A stretch of 54,418 nt of DNA from an uncultured Alphaproteobacteria bacterium. GTDB taxonomy: Bacteria > Pseudomonadota > Alphaproteobacteria > HIMB59. The stretch's first letter is position 1. Every line of letters starts with the position of its first letter. A model generated the notes under the pieces. The model was not told where the DNA came from and did no database searches. It saw nothing but the letters and a program-made list of their open reading frames with translations. The DNA lies in the NCBI GenBank assembly GCA_902617515.1, contig CACMWX010000006.1, positions 1 through 54,418 on the forward strand, written 5' to 3'. The position numbers were made by a program, and so were the translations under genes. Below are positions 8,035-17,489 of the stretch, in pieces.

Positions 8035-9376
8035 CTGAAATTAATTCTATTATTTGTTTTTTCAATTTGTTTAGAGTACCTACTCTTATATTTCTTTTAT
8101 CATATTGCAAGTTCACTCTTAAAAGTGGCTCTGTTCCCGAAGGACGTATATTGTAATATATATTTAAATTATTAAATAATTTATTAAATTTTTGATAAAT
8201 ACTATCTTGTAATAAATAAAACTTTTCTCTATCAATTTTTTGATTTATGTTAATAACTTCAAGTAAATCAATACCTTTTTTTAATACTGATAATTTTTGG
8301 TTTTCTTCTAACATTAGATTTAATAATCTAATAGCTGACGTCATACCATCACCAATTAAAACATCATCTTTAAAAATAAAATGTCCAGAAGGTTCTCCAC
8401 CAAAAAAATAATTATTATCTATTATTTCTTTTAATATATTTTTATCACCTACTTTTACTCTTTTAAGTTTCAAGCCTAATTGTTCTAATGATTTATCAAG
8501 ACCATAGTTTGCAATTTCATTGGTTACAATTACAGATCCTTTTTTTATTTTTTTTTTATAAAGATAATATTTCGCTAAAATATAAATTATTTCCTCACCA
8601 CAAAGTATGCTCCCTTTCTCATCAATAATTATTACTCGATCACCATCACCATCTAAACAAATTCCAATATCACATTTTTTTTTCTTTACCATGCTAGATG
8701 CTTTGAGTGGATATAAAGAACCACACTTTTGATTAATGTTTGTACCTGAAGGATTATTGCCAATAGTGTGCAAATCTAAGCCTAATTCGAACAGTACTTC
8801 AGGTGCAACTTTATAGGAAGCACCATTTGCACAGTCTAAAGTTACTTTTAATTTACTGTAGTTTAAATTCCTGTCAGCACTTTGTTTGAGAGCCTCTGAG
8901 TATCTTCCTAAGGCATTTTTAAGTCTAATTGCTTTTCCATAATTTGATTGTTTAATTTTAAAATTATCAAAGTCATAATTAAAAAAAATATCTTCTATTT
9001 TATTTTCTTCTTCAGAAGAAATTTTAAGACCTTGTCCAGAAAAGAATTTTAATCCATTATCTTGATAAGGATTATGGGATGCTGTAATCATTACAGAAAA
9101 ATCTGCTCTAAGAGATTTACCTAAAACAGTAAGAGCAGGTGTCGGCAGAGGTCCTACTAATATTACCTCTATACCCATAGATATAAAACCTGATGTTAAA
9201 GCTGGTTCAAATATATATCCAGATAATCGTGTATCTTTATTAATTACTACTCTTGAAATCGAGTTTTTCTTTCTTAGAACAAGTGAAGAGGCTTTAGCCA
9301 ATTTAAGTACATTTTCAGCAGTTAAGGGGTATTTACCAACTTGTCCTCTTATTCCATCTGTACCAAATAATCTCAT
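8024..9376 (-). CDS. glmM: Phosphoglucosamine mutase
   Basis: Cytoplasmic mutase converting glucosamine-6-phosphate to glucosamine-1-phosphate for UDP-GlcNAc synthesis. It starts with the family's MRLFGTDGIRG, has the phosphoserine loop TASHNPYQDNG with Ser100 as the catalytic residue, the metal-binding DGDGDR loop at about 243-248, the sugar-binding GGEPSGH loop, and the phosphate-binding RPSGTEPLLRV near the end. All four domains are present in 450 aa. ftsH-glmM is the common alphaproteobacterial order. The stop overlaps hisZ by 11 bases. Confidence 0.97.
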   Translation of the reverse strand: MRLFGTDGIRGQVGKYPLTAENVLKLAKASSLVLRKKNSISRVVINKDTRLSGYIFEPALTSGFISMGIEVILVGPLPTPALTVLGKSLRADFSVMITASHNPYQDNGLKFFSGQGLKISSEEENKIEDIFFNYDFDNFKIKQSNYGKAIRLKNALGRYSEALKQSADRNLNYSKLKVTLDCANGASYKVAPEVLFELGLDLHTIGNNPSGTNINQKCGSLYPLKASSMVKKKKCDIGICLDGDGDRVIIIDEKGSILCGEEIIYILAKYYLYKKKIKKGSVIVTNEIANYGLDKSLEQLGLKLKRVKVGDKNILKEIIDNNYFFGGEPSGHFIFKDDVLIGDGMTSAIRLLNLMLEENQKLSVLKKGIDLLEVININQKIDREKFYLLQDSIYQKFNKLFNNLNIYYNIRPSGTEPLLRVNLQYDKRNIRVGTLNKLKKQIIELISDAC

Positions 9377-9403
9377 AATTGGTATTTAGTATTAAACTTA
9401 GAG

Positions 9404-11335
9404 TTAATTTGGAAGCGGAAAATTTTGATCTTTTGTAAAAGAAGGTAAAGGGCCTTTGTTCGACGATTCTTTTTTATTATCTGAACTATCATCAGAGCTA
9501 TCAGAAGATAAATCATCGTCTCTTTTAGGTTTTATACCTTTAATCAGATTTTGTATTTCTTCACCAGTCAGTGTTTCATACTCTAAAAGACCTTTGGCGA
9601 TAGTGTGGAGATCCTTGATATTTTCTGTCAATATCTTTCTAGCTTTGGCCTCAGCGTTTTCAACAAGACGAATAACTTCCTGATCAATGATTCTTGCAGT
9701 TTCCTCTGATATATTTTTAGACTGAGTCACAGAGTGGCCTAAAAAAACTTCTTCTTGATTGCCTGTATATCTCACTCTTCCTAACTTATCACTATAACCC
9801 ATTTGTGTAACCATAGATCTTGCAAGGTTTGTAACTTGTTGAATATCTCCAGCAGCTCCGGAACCTATTTTATCTGGGCCAAAAATTAGCTCTTCAGCTA
9901 TTCGCGCAGCTACTGTTACTACTAGCTTATCAAGATATTCGTCCTTACGGTGAATAACTTTGTCTTGTTCCGGGACACTCATAACAAAGCCGAGTGCTCT
10001 ACCTGTTGGAATAATTGATGATTTATAAATTGGATCTGCATGTTTGCAATGTAAATTAGCTAATGCGTGTCCTGCCTCATGATAAGCAATAACCTCTTTT
10101 TCACTATCAGATATTATTTTAGATTTATTTTGAGTTCCAAGCATGACTTTATCTTTGGCATCTTCAAAATCATCCATTGTCACTATTTTTTTATTTTTTC
10201 TTGCCGCAATAAGCGCAGCCTCATTTACGATATTGGCAAGATCTGCACCAGAAAAACCAGGTGTTGACCTAGCTATAGCTATAGTTTTTACAGATTTGTC
10301 CATTTTAATTTTTCTTGTATGTACTCTAAGAATTTTATCTCTACCAATTATATCTGGAGCAGGAACTACAACTTGTCTATCAAATCTTCCTGGTCTTAAT
10401 AATGCAGGGTCAAGAACATCCGGTCTATTCGTTGCTGCAACAATTATAACTCCTTCATTAGCTTCAAAACCATCCATTTCAACTAAGAGTTGGTTTAAAG
10501 TTTGTTCTCTCTCATCATTACCTCCACCAAGACCAGCGCCTCTGTGTCTTCCTACAGCGTCAATCTCATCAATAAATATAATACAAGGTGCATTTTTTTT
10601 TCCTTGTTCAAACATATCTCTGACTCTACTAGCTCCAACACCAACAAACATTTCAACAAAATCTGAGCCAGATATAGAAAAAAAAGGCACTCCTGCTTCA
10701 CCAGCAATTGCACGAGCAAGAAGTGTCTTACCAGTTCCGGGAGGTCCAACTAATAGTGCACCTTTGGGTATTTTAGCACCTAATCTTTGAAATTTATGAG
10801 GGTCTTTCAAGAATGAAACAACTTCCTCAAGTTCTTGTTTGGCTTCATCAATTCCAGCTACGTCATTAAATGTAACTCTTTGTTTGTTTTCATTTAGTAA
10901 TTTAGCTTTTGATCTACCAAAACCAAGAGCGCCACCACCTTTTCCTGATTGCATTTGGCGCATAAAAAAGATCCATACGCCAATTAGCAAGAGCATTGGG
11001 AACCAAGAGACAAATATGCTTAATAATGGATGCATACCAGATTGTTCAGGTTTAGCATTAATTGCGACCTCATTATCACTTAGTGTTTCAATTAAATTAG
11101 GATCTCGAGGTGCATATGTCGAGAATTCAACACCATCCATAGTTTGGCCAAAAATGTTATTTCCTTGAATTTCAACTGATTTTATCTCACCATTTTGAGC
11201 TTTATCTAATAGAGTAGAGTAAGTATATGTAACTGAAGAGTAATCTCTTTGAGAATTTTTGAATACATTAAACAAACCAAGCAAAATCAGGCTTATAATA
11301 ATCCACACGAAAATGTTTTTAGAAAAATTTTTCAT
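9404..11335 (-). CDS. ftsH: ATP-dependent zinc metalloprotease FtsH
   Basis: Inner-membrane AAA+ protease that degrades misfolded membrane proteins and regulators such as RpoH. It has two membrane segments (about 8-25 and 104-125) flanking a periplasmic domain, Walker A GPPGTGKT at 197-204, [15 protein letters not shown] as Walker B, a second region of homology around [20 protein letters not shown], and the zinc site HEAGH near residue 420. The 643 aa length and the acidic Ser/Asp-rich tail are typical. Its base composition is less AT-rich than its neighbours, as expected for a strongly conserved gene. It lies directly downstream of tilS, a widespread arrangement. Confidence 0.98.
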   Translation of the reverse strand: MKNFSKNIFVWIIISLILLGLFNVFKNSQRDYSSVTYTYSTLLDKAQNGEIKSVEIQGNNIFGQTMDGVEFSTYAPRDPNLIETLSDNEVAINAKPEQSGMHPLLSIFVSWFPMLLLIGVWIFFMRQMQSGKGGGALGFGRSKAKLLNENKQRVTFNDVAGIDEAKQELEEVVSFLKDPHKFQRLGAKIPKGALLVGPPGTGKTLLARAIAGEAGVPFFSISGSDFVEMFVGVGASRVRDMFEQGKKNAPCIIFIDEIDAVGRHRGAGLGGGNDEREQTLNQLLVEMDGFEANEGVIIVAATNRPDVLDPALLRPGRFDRQVVVPAPDIIGRDKILRVHTRKIKMDKSVKTIAIARSTPGFSGADLANIVNEAALIAARKNKKIVTMDDFEDAKDKVMLGTQNKSKIISDSEKEVIAYHEAGHALANLHCKHADPIYKSSIIPTGRALGFVMSVPEQDKVIHRKDEYLDKLVVTVAARIAEELIFGPDKIGSGAAGDIQQVTNLARSMVTQMGYSDKLGRVRYTGNQEEVFLGHSVTQSKNISEETARIIDQEVIRLVENAEAKARKILTENIKDLHTIAKGLLEYETLTGEEIQNLIKGIKPKRDDDLSSDSSDDSSDNKKESSNKGPLPSFTKDQNFPLPN

Positions 11336-11372
11336 ATATTTAATATAGTTAGTGTTACATACGTTTAAAGTA

Positions 11373-12326
11373 CTAACTAAGATTTATACATATTTTTTTA
11401 TTAAAGGCACCTAATTTTCCTGAAAATATTGATCTTTCCTTTCCGTTTTGGAGCTTTGTTCTCAATATTTTAATAAAATTCATTATATTTTTATCTCTAA
11501 TTTGTTTTTTAAATAGATATCGATATTCGTAATAAAATGACTGCAAAACCAAGAACTTAAGATTATCTGTTAAATTATTGAATTTTTTAACATCAATCTC
11601 AAAAGTTTTATCCTGTTTTTTTTTGAAAAAATTTTGATGTAAAAATTTTATATTATTTAAGCTTGAATATAGCGATCTCTGTCTATTAATTTTTAAGGTA
11701 AGTTTATTTGAGTATATAAAGTCTCTAATTTTATTTCTTGTATACTCAATTTCTAAATTACTTCTATCTTCAAACCATATTAATTTTTTTCTTTTGGCAT
11801 AGTTTATAATTTGTTTTTTATAATACTTGATTAAAGGACGATGAATTTTAAGACTATCATGCTTGTTTAAAAAAATGTTTGCTAAACCTAATGTACCTGA
11901 TTGTTGAACTTTTCTCATGAAAAAAGTTTCATTTAAATCATCAAGATGATGCGCGATGAATATGTTTTTAATATTCCTTTTTTTTGAAAAATTATACAAA
12001 AATTTATACCTGCTCAATCTAGCTTTTTCTTGAAAACCTGCTACTTCATCTTTCAAATTTAATTGTTTTATAAAAAGATTATTTTTTGGAAGGTTATATA
12101 ATTTAACGAATTGTTTAATTTCATATTTTCCTTCGGGTCTTTTTTGATGATCAAATACTAAATAATATATATTTTTGTTAAATAAATACTTTGATTTAAT
12201 AATTAAATTGTAGAGAACTGTACTATCTAATCCACATGAAATTAAAAGTAAAATTTTTTCATTTTTCTTAATATGATTTTTAAGATAATTTTTTACACCA
12301 ATAGAAAGTGATTTATCATTAATCAA
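11373..12326 (-). CDS. tilS: tRNA(Ile)-lysidine synthase
   Basis: Modifies C34 of tRNA-Ile(CAU) to lysidine so that it reads AUA, important in an AT-rich genome. The N-terminal PP-loop reads SCGLDS at residues 30-35 instead of the usual SGGxDS, followed by [10 protein letters not shown] (family HHxDDxxET) and a RPL(I) segment. At 317 aa it carries the catalytic domain and little of the C-terminal tRNA-binding region, as in short alphaproteobacterial TilS proteins. It overlaps the cpoB end by 8 bases and precedes ftsH. Confidence 0.9.
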   Translation of the reverse strand: MINDKSLSIGVKNYLKNHIKKNEKILLLISCGLDSTVLYNLIIKSKYLFNKNIYYLVFDHQKRPEGKYEIKQFVKLYNLPKNNLFIKQLNLKDEVAGFQEKARLSRYKFLYNFSKKRNIKNIFIAHHLDDLNETFFMRKVQQSGTLGLANIFLNKHDSLKIHRPLIKYYKKQIINYAKRKKLIWFEDRSNLEIEYTRNKIRDFIYSNKLTLKINRQRSLYSSLNNIKFLHQNFFKKKQDKTFEIDVKKFNNLTDNLKFLVLQSFYYEYRYLFKKQIRDKNIMNFIKILRTKLQNGKERSIFSGKLGAFNKKICINLS

Positions 12327-13353
12327 TAATCAAGCCGCAGTCTTTTTCAGCTTGAAGAGATTTTGCTGATTCAATTACTTCTTTACTCTCAATGTATGTA
12401 TTAGAAAAAATAAGGTCTTCCATAATTAGGCAACCATTTTCTTGGTCTGAAATGCCAAAAAGAGATTTTCCAAGCCAAAAATAATTTTCAGATTTAAATT
12501 TTGAAAATGAAGAAAAATCTCTGTGTCTTATCCCAAAATATTTTACAGCTTCAATTATTTCATTTTCCATAAAATAAGTTCTTCCAAGAAGATAATATGT
12601 TTCAGCGAGATATTGTCTCTGATCTGTATCAGAATTAACTATTAATAAAAGGCTTTCAATAGCGGATTTATTGTCAAAACTGGCAAAACTTGCTTTGGCA
12701 TTTTTAAGCTCTTGTTCAATATTAATTTTTGGCGTATTTAGCTCAATTTCTCGTTTCTCAATTAACTGATCTAAATCATTGAGAATATCAATATTAACAT
12801 CTGATATTGATTTTATCTCAATTTCATCTAATTCCACATTTTCAAGAATTAACTCAGAGTTTGATTGTTCACCCTCATTTTTTAAATTATTTGGATCTTG
12901 GATACTGCTACCTTCTCCTTCAAGGTCTGAGAGACTAATTTGTCCTAATAATTGGTTATCATCTGAGTTCTCTACAATTTTTGAGGTGCTCTCTTCTATA
13001 TTTAGCTTATTAGATGTGCTTATAATTTTTTTTTCTTCAAAGTCAGAAGAAGTGTACAAGGAATACAAATTGCTTACATCATCTTTGATGTCAGAAATTT
13101 GTTTTTCCAATGAGGATATATTCTTTGAAATGTCTTTGATGATTATTTTTAATTCATCAAAGTCACTTTTCTCACTTGTCCCATCAGAGTTATCTAATAA
13201 AGTTTCGTTTTTATATAGAAATTTTTGAAGGTCAATAATATCATTTTTTATTCTGTCCAGCTCTAAAGAGACTTGGTTATGATTTTCAGATTTTACGTTA
13301 TGACAAAAAAAAACGATAAAAAAAATAACCAAAATTTTGTTTATTTTTTTCAT
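12319..13353 (-). CDS. cpoB: Tol-Pal associated periplasmic protein CpoB (YbgF)
   Basis: Periplasmic coordinator of peptidoglycan synthesis and outer-membrane constriction that works with TolA and Pal. From the ATG at 13353 the protein starts MKKINKILVIFFIVFF, a clean signal peptide. It continues with an N-terminal coiled coil rich in Leu/Ile/Asp heptads, an acidic low-complexity linker, and C-terminal TPR-like repeats (ESLLLIVNSDTDQRQYLAETYYLLG onward in outline). The frame stays open to a GTG at 13389, but that extension would run through a perfect hairpin and put a charged stretch before the signal peptide, so 13353 is preferred. It lies in the order pal-cpoB-tilS. Confidence 0.88.
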   Translation of the reverse strand: MKKINKILVIFFIVFFCHNVKSENHNQVSLELDRIKNDIIDLQKFLYKNETLLDNSDGTSEKSDFDELKIIIKDISKNISSLEKQISDIKDDVSNLYSLYTSSDFEEKKIISTSNKLNIEESTSKIVENSDDNQLLGQISLSDLEGEGSSIQDPNNLKNEGEQSNSELILENVELDEIEIKSISDVNIDILNDLDQLIEKREIELNTPKINIEQELKNAKASFASFDNKSAIESLLLIVNSDTDQRQYLAETYYLLGRTYFMENEIIEAVKYFGIRHRDFSSFSKFKSENYFWLGKSLFGISDQENGCLIMEDLIFSNTYIESKEVIESAKSLQAEKDCGLIID

Positions 13354-13362
13354 GAACTTTTT

Positions 13363-13391
13363 AGGTGCTCTTTTTTTAAATAAGAGCACCT
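13363..13391 (-). other. Perfect intercistronic stem-loop between pal and cpoB
   Basis: Ten-base arms AGGTGCTCTT and AAGAGCACCT pair perfectly around a 9-base AT loop, 15 bases downstream of the pal stop and 9 bases before the cpoB start. In the pal transcript the hairpin is followed by an A-run, not a U-run, so it is not a standard intrinsic terminator. A 3'-end stabiliser or partial block that separates abundant pal mRNA from cpoB is the likelier role (inference). Confidence 0.6.
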
Positions 13392-13406
13392 TAATGAAAT
13401 TTTAAG

Positions 13407-13901
13407 TTAATTACTTACTGTTGTAACGCCGCGTCTATTTTGACTGTAAGCAGTTTCATCAGATCCTATGACTTCTGGTCTTTCTTTGCCCCAACTTACA
13501 TATTCCATTCTGTTAGTGTCAATTCCTGCCTGAGCAAGATAAGAGTATACAGAAAATGCCCTTTTATCTCCTAAAGCTAAGTTGTACTCACGGGTACCTC
13601 TCTCATCAGCGTGTCCTTCAATAGTAATGTTAGTGTCAGGGTACTGCATTAGCCAAGCTGCTTGAGCGTCAAGTGTTGCTTGAGCGTCAACAGTAAGCTC
13701 TGAGCTGTCGAATTCAAAAAACACTCTATCACCAACATTAACAATCAAGTCTTCTTGTGTACCAGCTGTTATTTCACCACCAGAGGATGAGCTTGAGCTA
13801 GCTGAAGCTGCATCAACGTCTCCACCTTGTTCTGTATTAGTAGCAGCACATGAAACAAGGAAAAAACCAGCAACAATAAGCATAAATAATTTTTTTAACA
13901 T
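13407..13901 (-). CDS. pal: Peptidoglycan-associated lipoprotein Pal
   Basis: Outer-membrane lipoprotein that anchors the Tol-Pal complex to peptidoglycan. The start chosen is the ATG at 13901, preceded by GGAG seven bases upstream and giving MLKKLFMLIVAGFFLVSC, a lipoprotein signal with its lipobox cysteine. An upstream in-frame ATG at 13952 would place a charged extension before the signal. After a Ser/Gly linker the OmpA-like domain has FFEFDSSEL and GHADERGTREYNLALGDKRA, with the Asp and Arg that bind diaminopimelate. It is followed by a perfect stem-loop. Confidence 0.96.
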   Translation of the reverse strand: MLKKLFMLIVAGFFLVSCAATNTEQGGDVDAASASSSSSSGGEITAGTQEDLIVNVGDRVFFEFDSSELTVDAQATLDAQAAWLMQYPDTNITIEGHADERGTREYNLALGDKRAFSVYSYLAQAGIDTNRMEYVSWGKERPEVIGSDETAYSQNRRGVTTVSN

Positions 13902-14020
13902 TATAAATCTCCGCGTAAATATATTCTTACTATAGTTTAGGTAACTAAACACTGAATTTTTTGGAAATCAAGCTAATTATTCTTAATTTTATTAGAAATA
14001 TAACGATTTCTTATTAATTT

Positions 14021-15361
14021 TTAAAGTAGAGGCGACCACGCTGGGTCACTTCCATCCCTGGGAGTTGGAATAACTCTTTCATTGTATCCAGTAATATCGA
14101 TAAAGTGTAATGTAACCTCTCCCCCTGTTCCATCAAGGTTTGATCTTTTTTGTCTATGAAATATTAAATATCTTCCATTTGGTGACCAAGCTGGGGACTC
14201 TAAAGAAAAATCTCTAACTATTACTCTTTCATTATTGCCATTTATATCCATAACTCCTATGTGAAAATTTCCCTGAGTAAGTTTTGTAAAAGCAATTAAG
14301 TCACCTCTAGGGGACCATACAGGGTTTCCGTACACACCTTTACCTTTTGAAATTCTTTTTATGTTGCCTCCATTCTTATCCATGATAAATAGTTGAGGGC
14401 TTCCACCTCGATCCGAGTTAAAAACTATTTTTTCACCGTTTGGAGAAAAAGAGGGAGATGTATCAATACCAGAGTCATTTGTTAATCTTGAAAGAGCGCG
14501 GGTATTTAAATCCATCAAATAAATTTCTGAATTTGCAGTGTTGGGATCGGAAAAAGACATTACAACACTTTGACTATCTGGAGAAAATCTTGGTGCAAAA
14601 GTCATTCCAGGAAAATCTCCTACAATTTCTCTCTCACCAGTTTTAAGATTATAAATATATACTCTTGGAAGATTATTTTTATATTCCATGTAAGTTATTA
14701 TTTGATTATTTGGAGCAAATCTAGGTGTTAGAACTAAATTTTTTCCATCCGTTAAAAATTGATGACTGTCTAGATGACCATCCTGATCCATAATTGCTAA
14801 TCTTTTTACTCTTTGATCAAGAGGACCAACTTCAGATACATAAACTATTCTTGTATCAAAGTAACCTGTCTCACCAGTAATTCTTTCGTAAACAATGTCA
14901 CTGACAGTATGACCTACTCTTCTTATTAAATTTTCATCAGGTATTGTTAATTGTAATTTTTCAATTTCTTTTGCATTAAAGACATCATAAAGCCTCATGC
15001 GTAGTCTTATACCTTTGTCAATTTTACTAACATCTGCACTTAATAAAAACTGAGCTTTAATTAGTTTCCAGTCTTCAAAACGTGGTACTTTTTCAACGAG
15101 ATTTTCAGATTGAATATAGAGATCTTCATTTACTGTGTAAAAAAGTCCTGAATTTGTAAGATTATTTGAAATAATTTGTCTAAGTGTGTTTCCGTATCTA
15201 GCTGTGTCTGAGTCAGCACCAAAAATTTGAGTTATAGCTATGGGAGTGGGCTCAACTTTTCCCTGTGCAATGGTTACCTCTAATGCAGCGTTTGCATTAA
15301 GTGAAATAAACAAAAATATTAAGATTTTTTTGATCATAAACATATTTCTAATCGAATGCAC
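14021..15361 (-). CDS. tolB: Tol-Pal system beta-propeller protein TolB
   Basis: Periplasmic protein that links TolA and Pal during envelope constriction. The signal peptide ends at about NANAALEVTI, which places the mature N-terminus (the TolA box) directly after cleavage. An N-terminal alpha/beta domain is followed by a six-bladed propeller with repeated blade motifs of the type APRFSPDSQSVV, SPSFSPNGEKIVF, NPVWSPRGDLIAF, SPAWSPNGRYLIF and DPAWSPLL. The total of 446 aa is typical. The first Met may be the one at residue 7 or 9, which would give a tighter signal peptide. Confidence 0.96.
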   Translation of the reverse strand: MHSIRNMFMIKKILIFLFISLNANAALEVTIAQGKVEPTPIAITQIFGADSDTARYGNTLRQIISNNLTNSGLFYTVNEDLYIQSENLVEKVPRFEDWKLIKAQFLLSADVSKIDKGIRLRMRLYDVFNAKEIEKLQLTIPDENLIRRVGHTVSDIVYERITGETGYFDTRIVYVSEVGPLDQRVKRLAIMDQDGHLDSHQFLTDGKNLVLTPRFAPNNQIITYMEYKNNLPRVYIYNLKTGEREIVGDFPGMTFAPRFSPDSQSVVMSFSDPNTANSEIYLMDLNTRALSRLTNDSGIDTSPSFSPNGEKIVFNSDRGGSPQLFIMDKNGGNIKRISKGKGVYGNPVWSPRGDLIAFTKLTQGNFHIGVMDINGNNERVIVRDFSLESPAWSPNGRYLIFHRQKRSNLDGTGGEVTLHFIDITGYNERVIPTPRDGSDPAWSPLL

Positions 15362-15382
15362 AGGATTTATTTTAAATTTTTA

Positions 15383-16387
15383 TTAATCAAACATCCAGCT
15401 GAAATCAAAAGTAAAGTTAATTTCTTTCCACTGTTCATATTTATCTACAGGCAATAAAAGAGGGCTACAATCTGGATTATTTACAGCTCTCATTGCAGCT
15501 TCAGCAGCAGTTCTAAATGATGGATCATTTAATTTTTCTTTGTTGACTACTTTAGAACTTTTTACAGTTCGATCAGGATTAACTTCAATGTAAATAACAG
15601 GTTTTATTTCTTTTAAATTGGCAACACCGACATTAAGATTTAGACAGCCATGTAATTGTTGCCTTAATAAATCAATTTCTGAAATAGTCATTGTTGGTCC
15701 AACTTTTTCTGTAAAAACTTCCTCTTGTTTGAGTTCTGATGCTTCCTGCTCTTTTTTAAACTCTTTATCTTGATTTTCTAAATCCTTTAGAACAGTACTA
15801 ACATTGAAAGTTTTCTTTACAGGCTTTTTCTTTACAATAATTTCAATATCCTTTTTTGGTTCAGGAATTTCTTTAGGCTCAGGTTTTTGTTTTAATTTAA
15901 TTTCAAAATCATTTTCAATCGGTGGAGGTGTCTCCTCTTCTGGTTTTTTAATTTCAGGTTTTACTTTCTCATCAATAATAAATTCGTTTTTTTTGTCTGC
16001 AGAGTTATCAATTAATACTTCTTCATTAGAGTCCTGAATTATTGGATCAATTGACTCTTGAGATGTTATTTCTTTTATATCTGGCTCTATAGCCTCAGTT
16101 TCATTCTGTTTTGTGGTTTCTTCTTGAAATGTTGGAATAATTTCATTTATCTCCTCAACAAATTCAGGTGCAGCTGTCTCTTCTTCAATAATAAACATTT
16201 CGACTGGTAAAATCATTGGAATATCACTGATTTTTTTTTCAAAAGTAAAATTTATCATCGGTATCAAAATTAATAGATGTAATAAAAAAGAAAATATTTG
16301 GAAATAAAAATCACTTTTTTTATAACTGAAATTTTCAATGAATAAGATTAAATTTCTGAAAGGATTAAATAGTGAAATAGTAGTCAC
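15383..16387 (-). CDS. tolA: TolA-like energy transducer
   Basis: Inner-membrane protein that transmits proton-motive force from TolQR to TolB/Pal. One membrane segment lies at about residues 28-50 (FQIFSFLLHLLILIPMINF). It is followed by a long acidic, Pro/Glu/Lys-rich periplasmic region (about 60-215) and a C-terminal TolA/TonB-like domain with a Cys pair (QLHGCLNLN and NPDCSPLLLP), PVIYIEVNPDRTVKSS, and FRTAAEAAMRAV. The sequence is diverged, as TolA usually is, so the call leans on topology, the C-terminal motifs and its position between tolR and tolB. Start and tolR stop abut. Confidence 0.88.
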   Translation of the reverse strand: MTTISLFNPFRNLILFIENFSYKKSDFYFQIFSFLLHLLILIPMINFTFEKKISDIPMILPVEMFIIEEETAAPEFVEEINEIIPTFQEETTKQNETEAIEPDIKEITSQESIDPIIQDSNEEVLIDNSADKKNEFIIDEKVKPEIKKPEEETPPPIENDFEIKLKQKPEPKEIPEPKKDIEIIVKKKPVKKTFNVSTVLKDLENQDKEFKKEQEASELKQEEVFTEKVGPTMTISEIDLLRQQLHGCLNLNVGVANLKEIKPVIYIEVNPDRTVKSSKVVNKEKLNDPSFRTAAEAAMRAVNNPDCSPLLLPVDKYEQWKEINFTFDFSWMFD

Positions 16388-16783
16388 TTAACTTGGTTTT
16401 TTCGTTACTAGAGCAATTTTTAAAAAACCAGATGTGTTTAGAGCACCAAGAACCTTCATCACTTCTCCATAATTTATTGTGGTATCAGCTCTTAAAAAAA
16501 TCCTTATATCAGTATTGGAGCCTGCGATTGTTTTAACTTTCAATATTAACTCATCAAAAGGTATTAACTCTTCACCTAGGTAAATTTCATTTTTTTCATT
16601 AATTGAGATTTCAAGTGGTTCCTTTTGTGCATCTAAAGAATTAGCCTCAACTTTTGGCAAATTAACAGGAACACCCACAGTTAGGAGGGGGGCTGTGACC
16701 ATAAACACTATAAGTAAAACCAACATAACATCAACCATCGGCGTAACATTTATACTTGAAACGGGTCGATGTTTTTTTCTCAT
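16388..16783 (-). CDS. tolR: Biopolymer transport protein TolR (ExbD family)
   Basis: Single-pass inner-membrane partner of TolQ in the proton-driven motor. The 131 aa protein has INVTPMVDVMLVLLIVFMVT near the N-terminus, where Asp18 in the membrane segment is the conserved proton-carrying residue. The periplasmic domain contains VPVNLPKVEA and the C-terminal LRADTTINYGEVMKVLGAL typical of ExbD/TolR. It lies 4 bases after the tolQ stop and abuts tolA. Confidence 0.96.
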   Translation of the reverse strand: MRKKHRPVSSINVTPMVDVMLVLLIVFMVTAPLLTVGVPVNLPKVEANSLDAQKEPLEISINEKNEIYLGEELIPFDELILKVKTIAGSNTDIRIFLRADTTINYGEVMKVLGALNTSGFLKIALVTKKPS

Positions 16784-16787
16784 ATAA

Positions 16788-17486
16788 TTATTTAACTTGG
16801 CGTGAAATTATATTTACTAAGTCCTTCCCAAAACTCTCAGCCTCTGACAAATAGTTATCGATTTTAGAAGTTATGAGGTTGTAGTAAGCGGTCGAGGGAA
16901 TAGCAACGAAAAGGCCTAGCGCAGTTACAAATAAAGCCTCTGCTATACCAGGTGCAACTACAGCGAGATTAGTATTTTGAGCAATTGCTATTGCTTGAAA
17001 ACTATTCATGATTCCCCAAACTGTTCCAAATAATCCAATAAAAGGTGCTACAGATCCAGAAGAAGCTAAAAAAGAGAGTCCTCTGTTTAAATTTGTGTCT
17101 TCAACAGTGATACTTAGATCAAGAGAGGTATAAAGTCTTTGGATAAAAGCTGAGTCTATCTTATTTTTTTGAATTCTAGATTTTTCATACTCACTCATTA
17201 TATTTCTAAATATATTTGAGAAACTTTCTTGATCAAATTCGTCAATTTGTTCGTAAAGATCATCTAAAGACACCCCAGACCAGAAATGGTTTTCAAATTT
17301 TTTTGATATTTTCTTAAGTTTATTTATCAACAAAATTTTTTGGATGATTGTTTTCCATGATTGAATTGAAAAAATAACTAATAATATAATTACAAATTTT
17401 ACAACCCAGTCAGATTTTAGAAACATTCCCATCATTGAGAAATCTACTGAACCTTCAAGCGATGCTAAGTTAACTACTTCTTCCAT
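16788..17486 (-). CDS. tolQ: Tol-Pal motor protein TolQ
   Basis: Three-pass inner-membrane protein forming the proton channel with TolR. The first membrane segment is at about 28-45. The paired second and third segments (GSVAPFIGLFGTVWGIMNSF and IAEALFVTALGLFVAIPSTA) contain the channel-lining Thr and Ala/Gly positions of the ExbB/TolQ family. The length of 232 aa is normal. In most Alphaproteobacteria and Gammaproteobacteria ybgC precedes tolQ; here it is absent and a PD-(D/E)XK nuclease-like gene ends 3 bases upstream. Confidence 0.96.
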   Translation of the reverse strand: MEEVVNLASLEGSVDFSMMGMFLKSDWVVKFVIILLVIFSIQSWKTIIQKILLINKLKKISKKFENHFWSGVSLDDLYEQIDEFDQESFSNIFRNIMSEYEKSRIQKNKIDSAFIQRLYTSLDLSITVEDTNLNRGLSFLASSGSVAPFIGLFGTVWGIMNSFQAIAIAQNTNLAVVAPGIAEALFVTALGLFVAIPSTAYYNLITSKIDNYLSEAESFGKDLVNIISRQVK

Positions 17487-17489
17487 GAA

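Noticed and set aside
10143-10790. Long plus-strand ORF (215 aa) antisense to ftsH
   Set aside because: ftsH is unmistakable on the other strand. The antisense frame is a by-product of its codon pattern and has no family features or ribosome-binding site.
11346-11379. TAGTTAGT/ACTAACTA inverted repeat between tilS and ftsH as terminator
   Set aside because: The 8-base AT-rich stem has a long loop, overlaps the tilS stop and has no U-tract; it is too weak to call.
13354-13389. GTG-initiated N-terminal extension of cpoB
   Set aside because: The extension is encoded by a perfect hairpin and would put a charged stretch ahead of a clear signal peptide that begins at the ATG at 13353.
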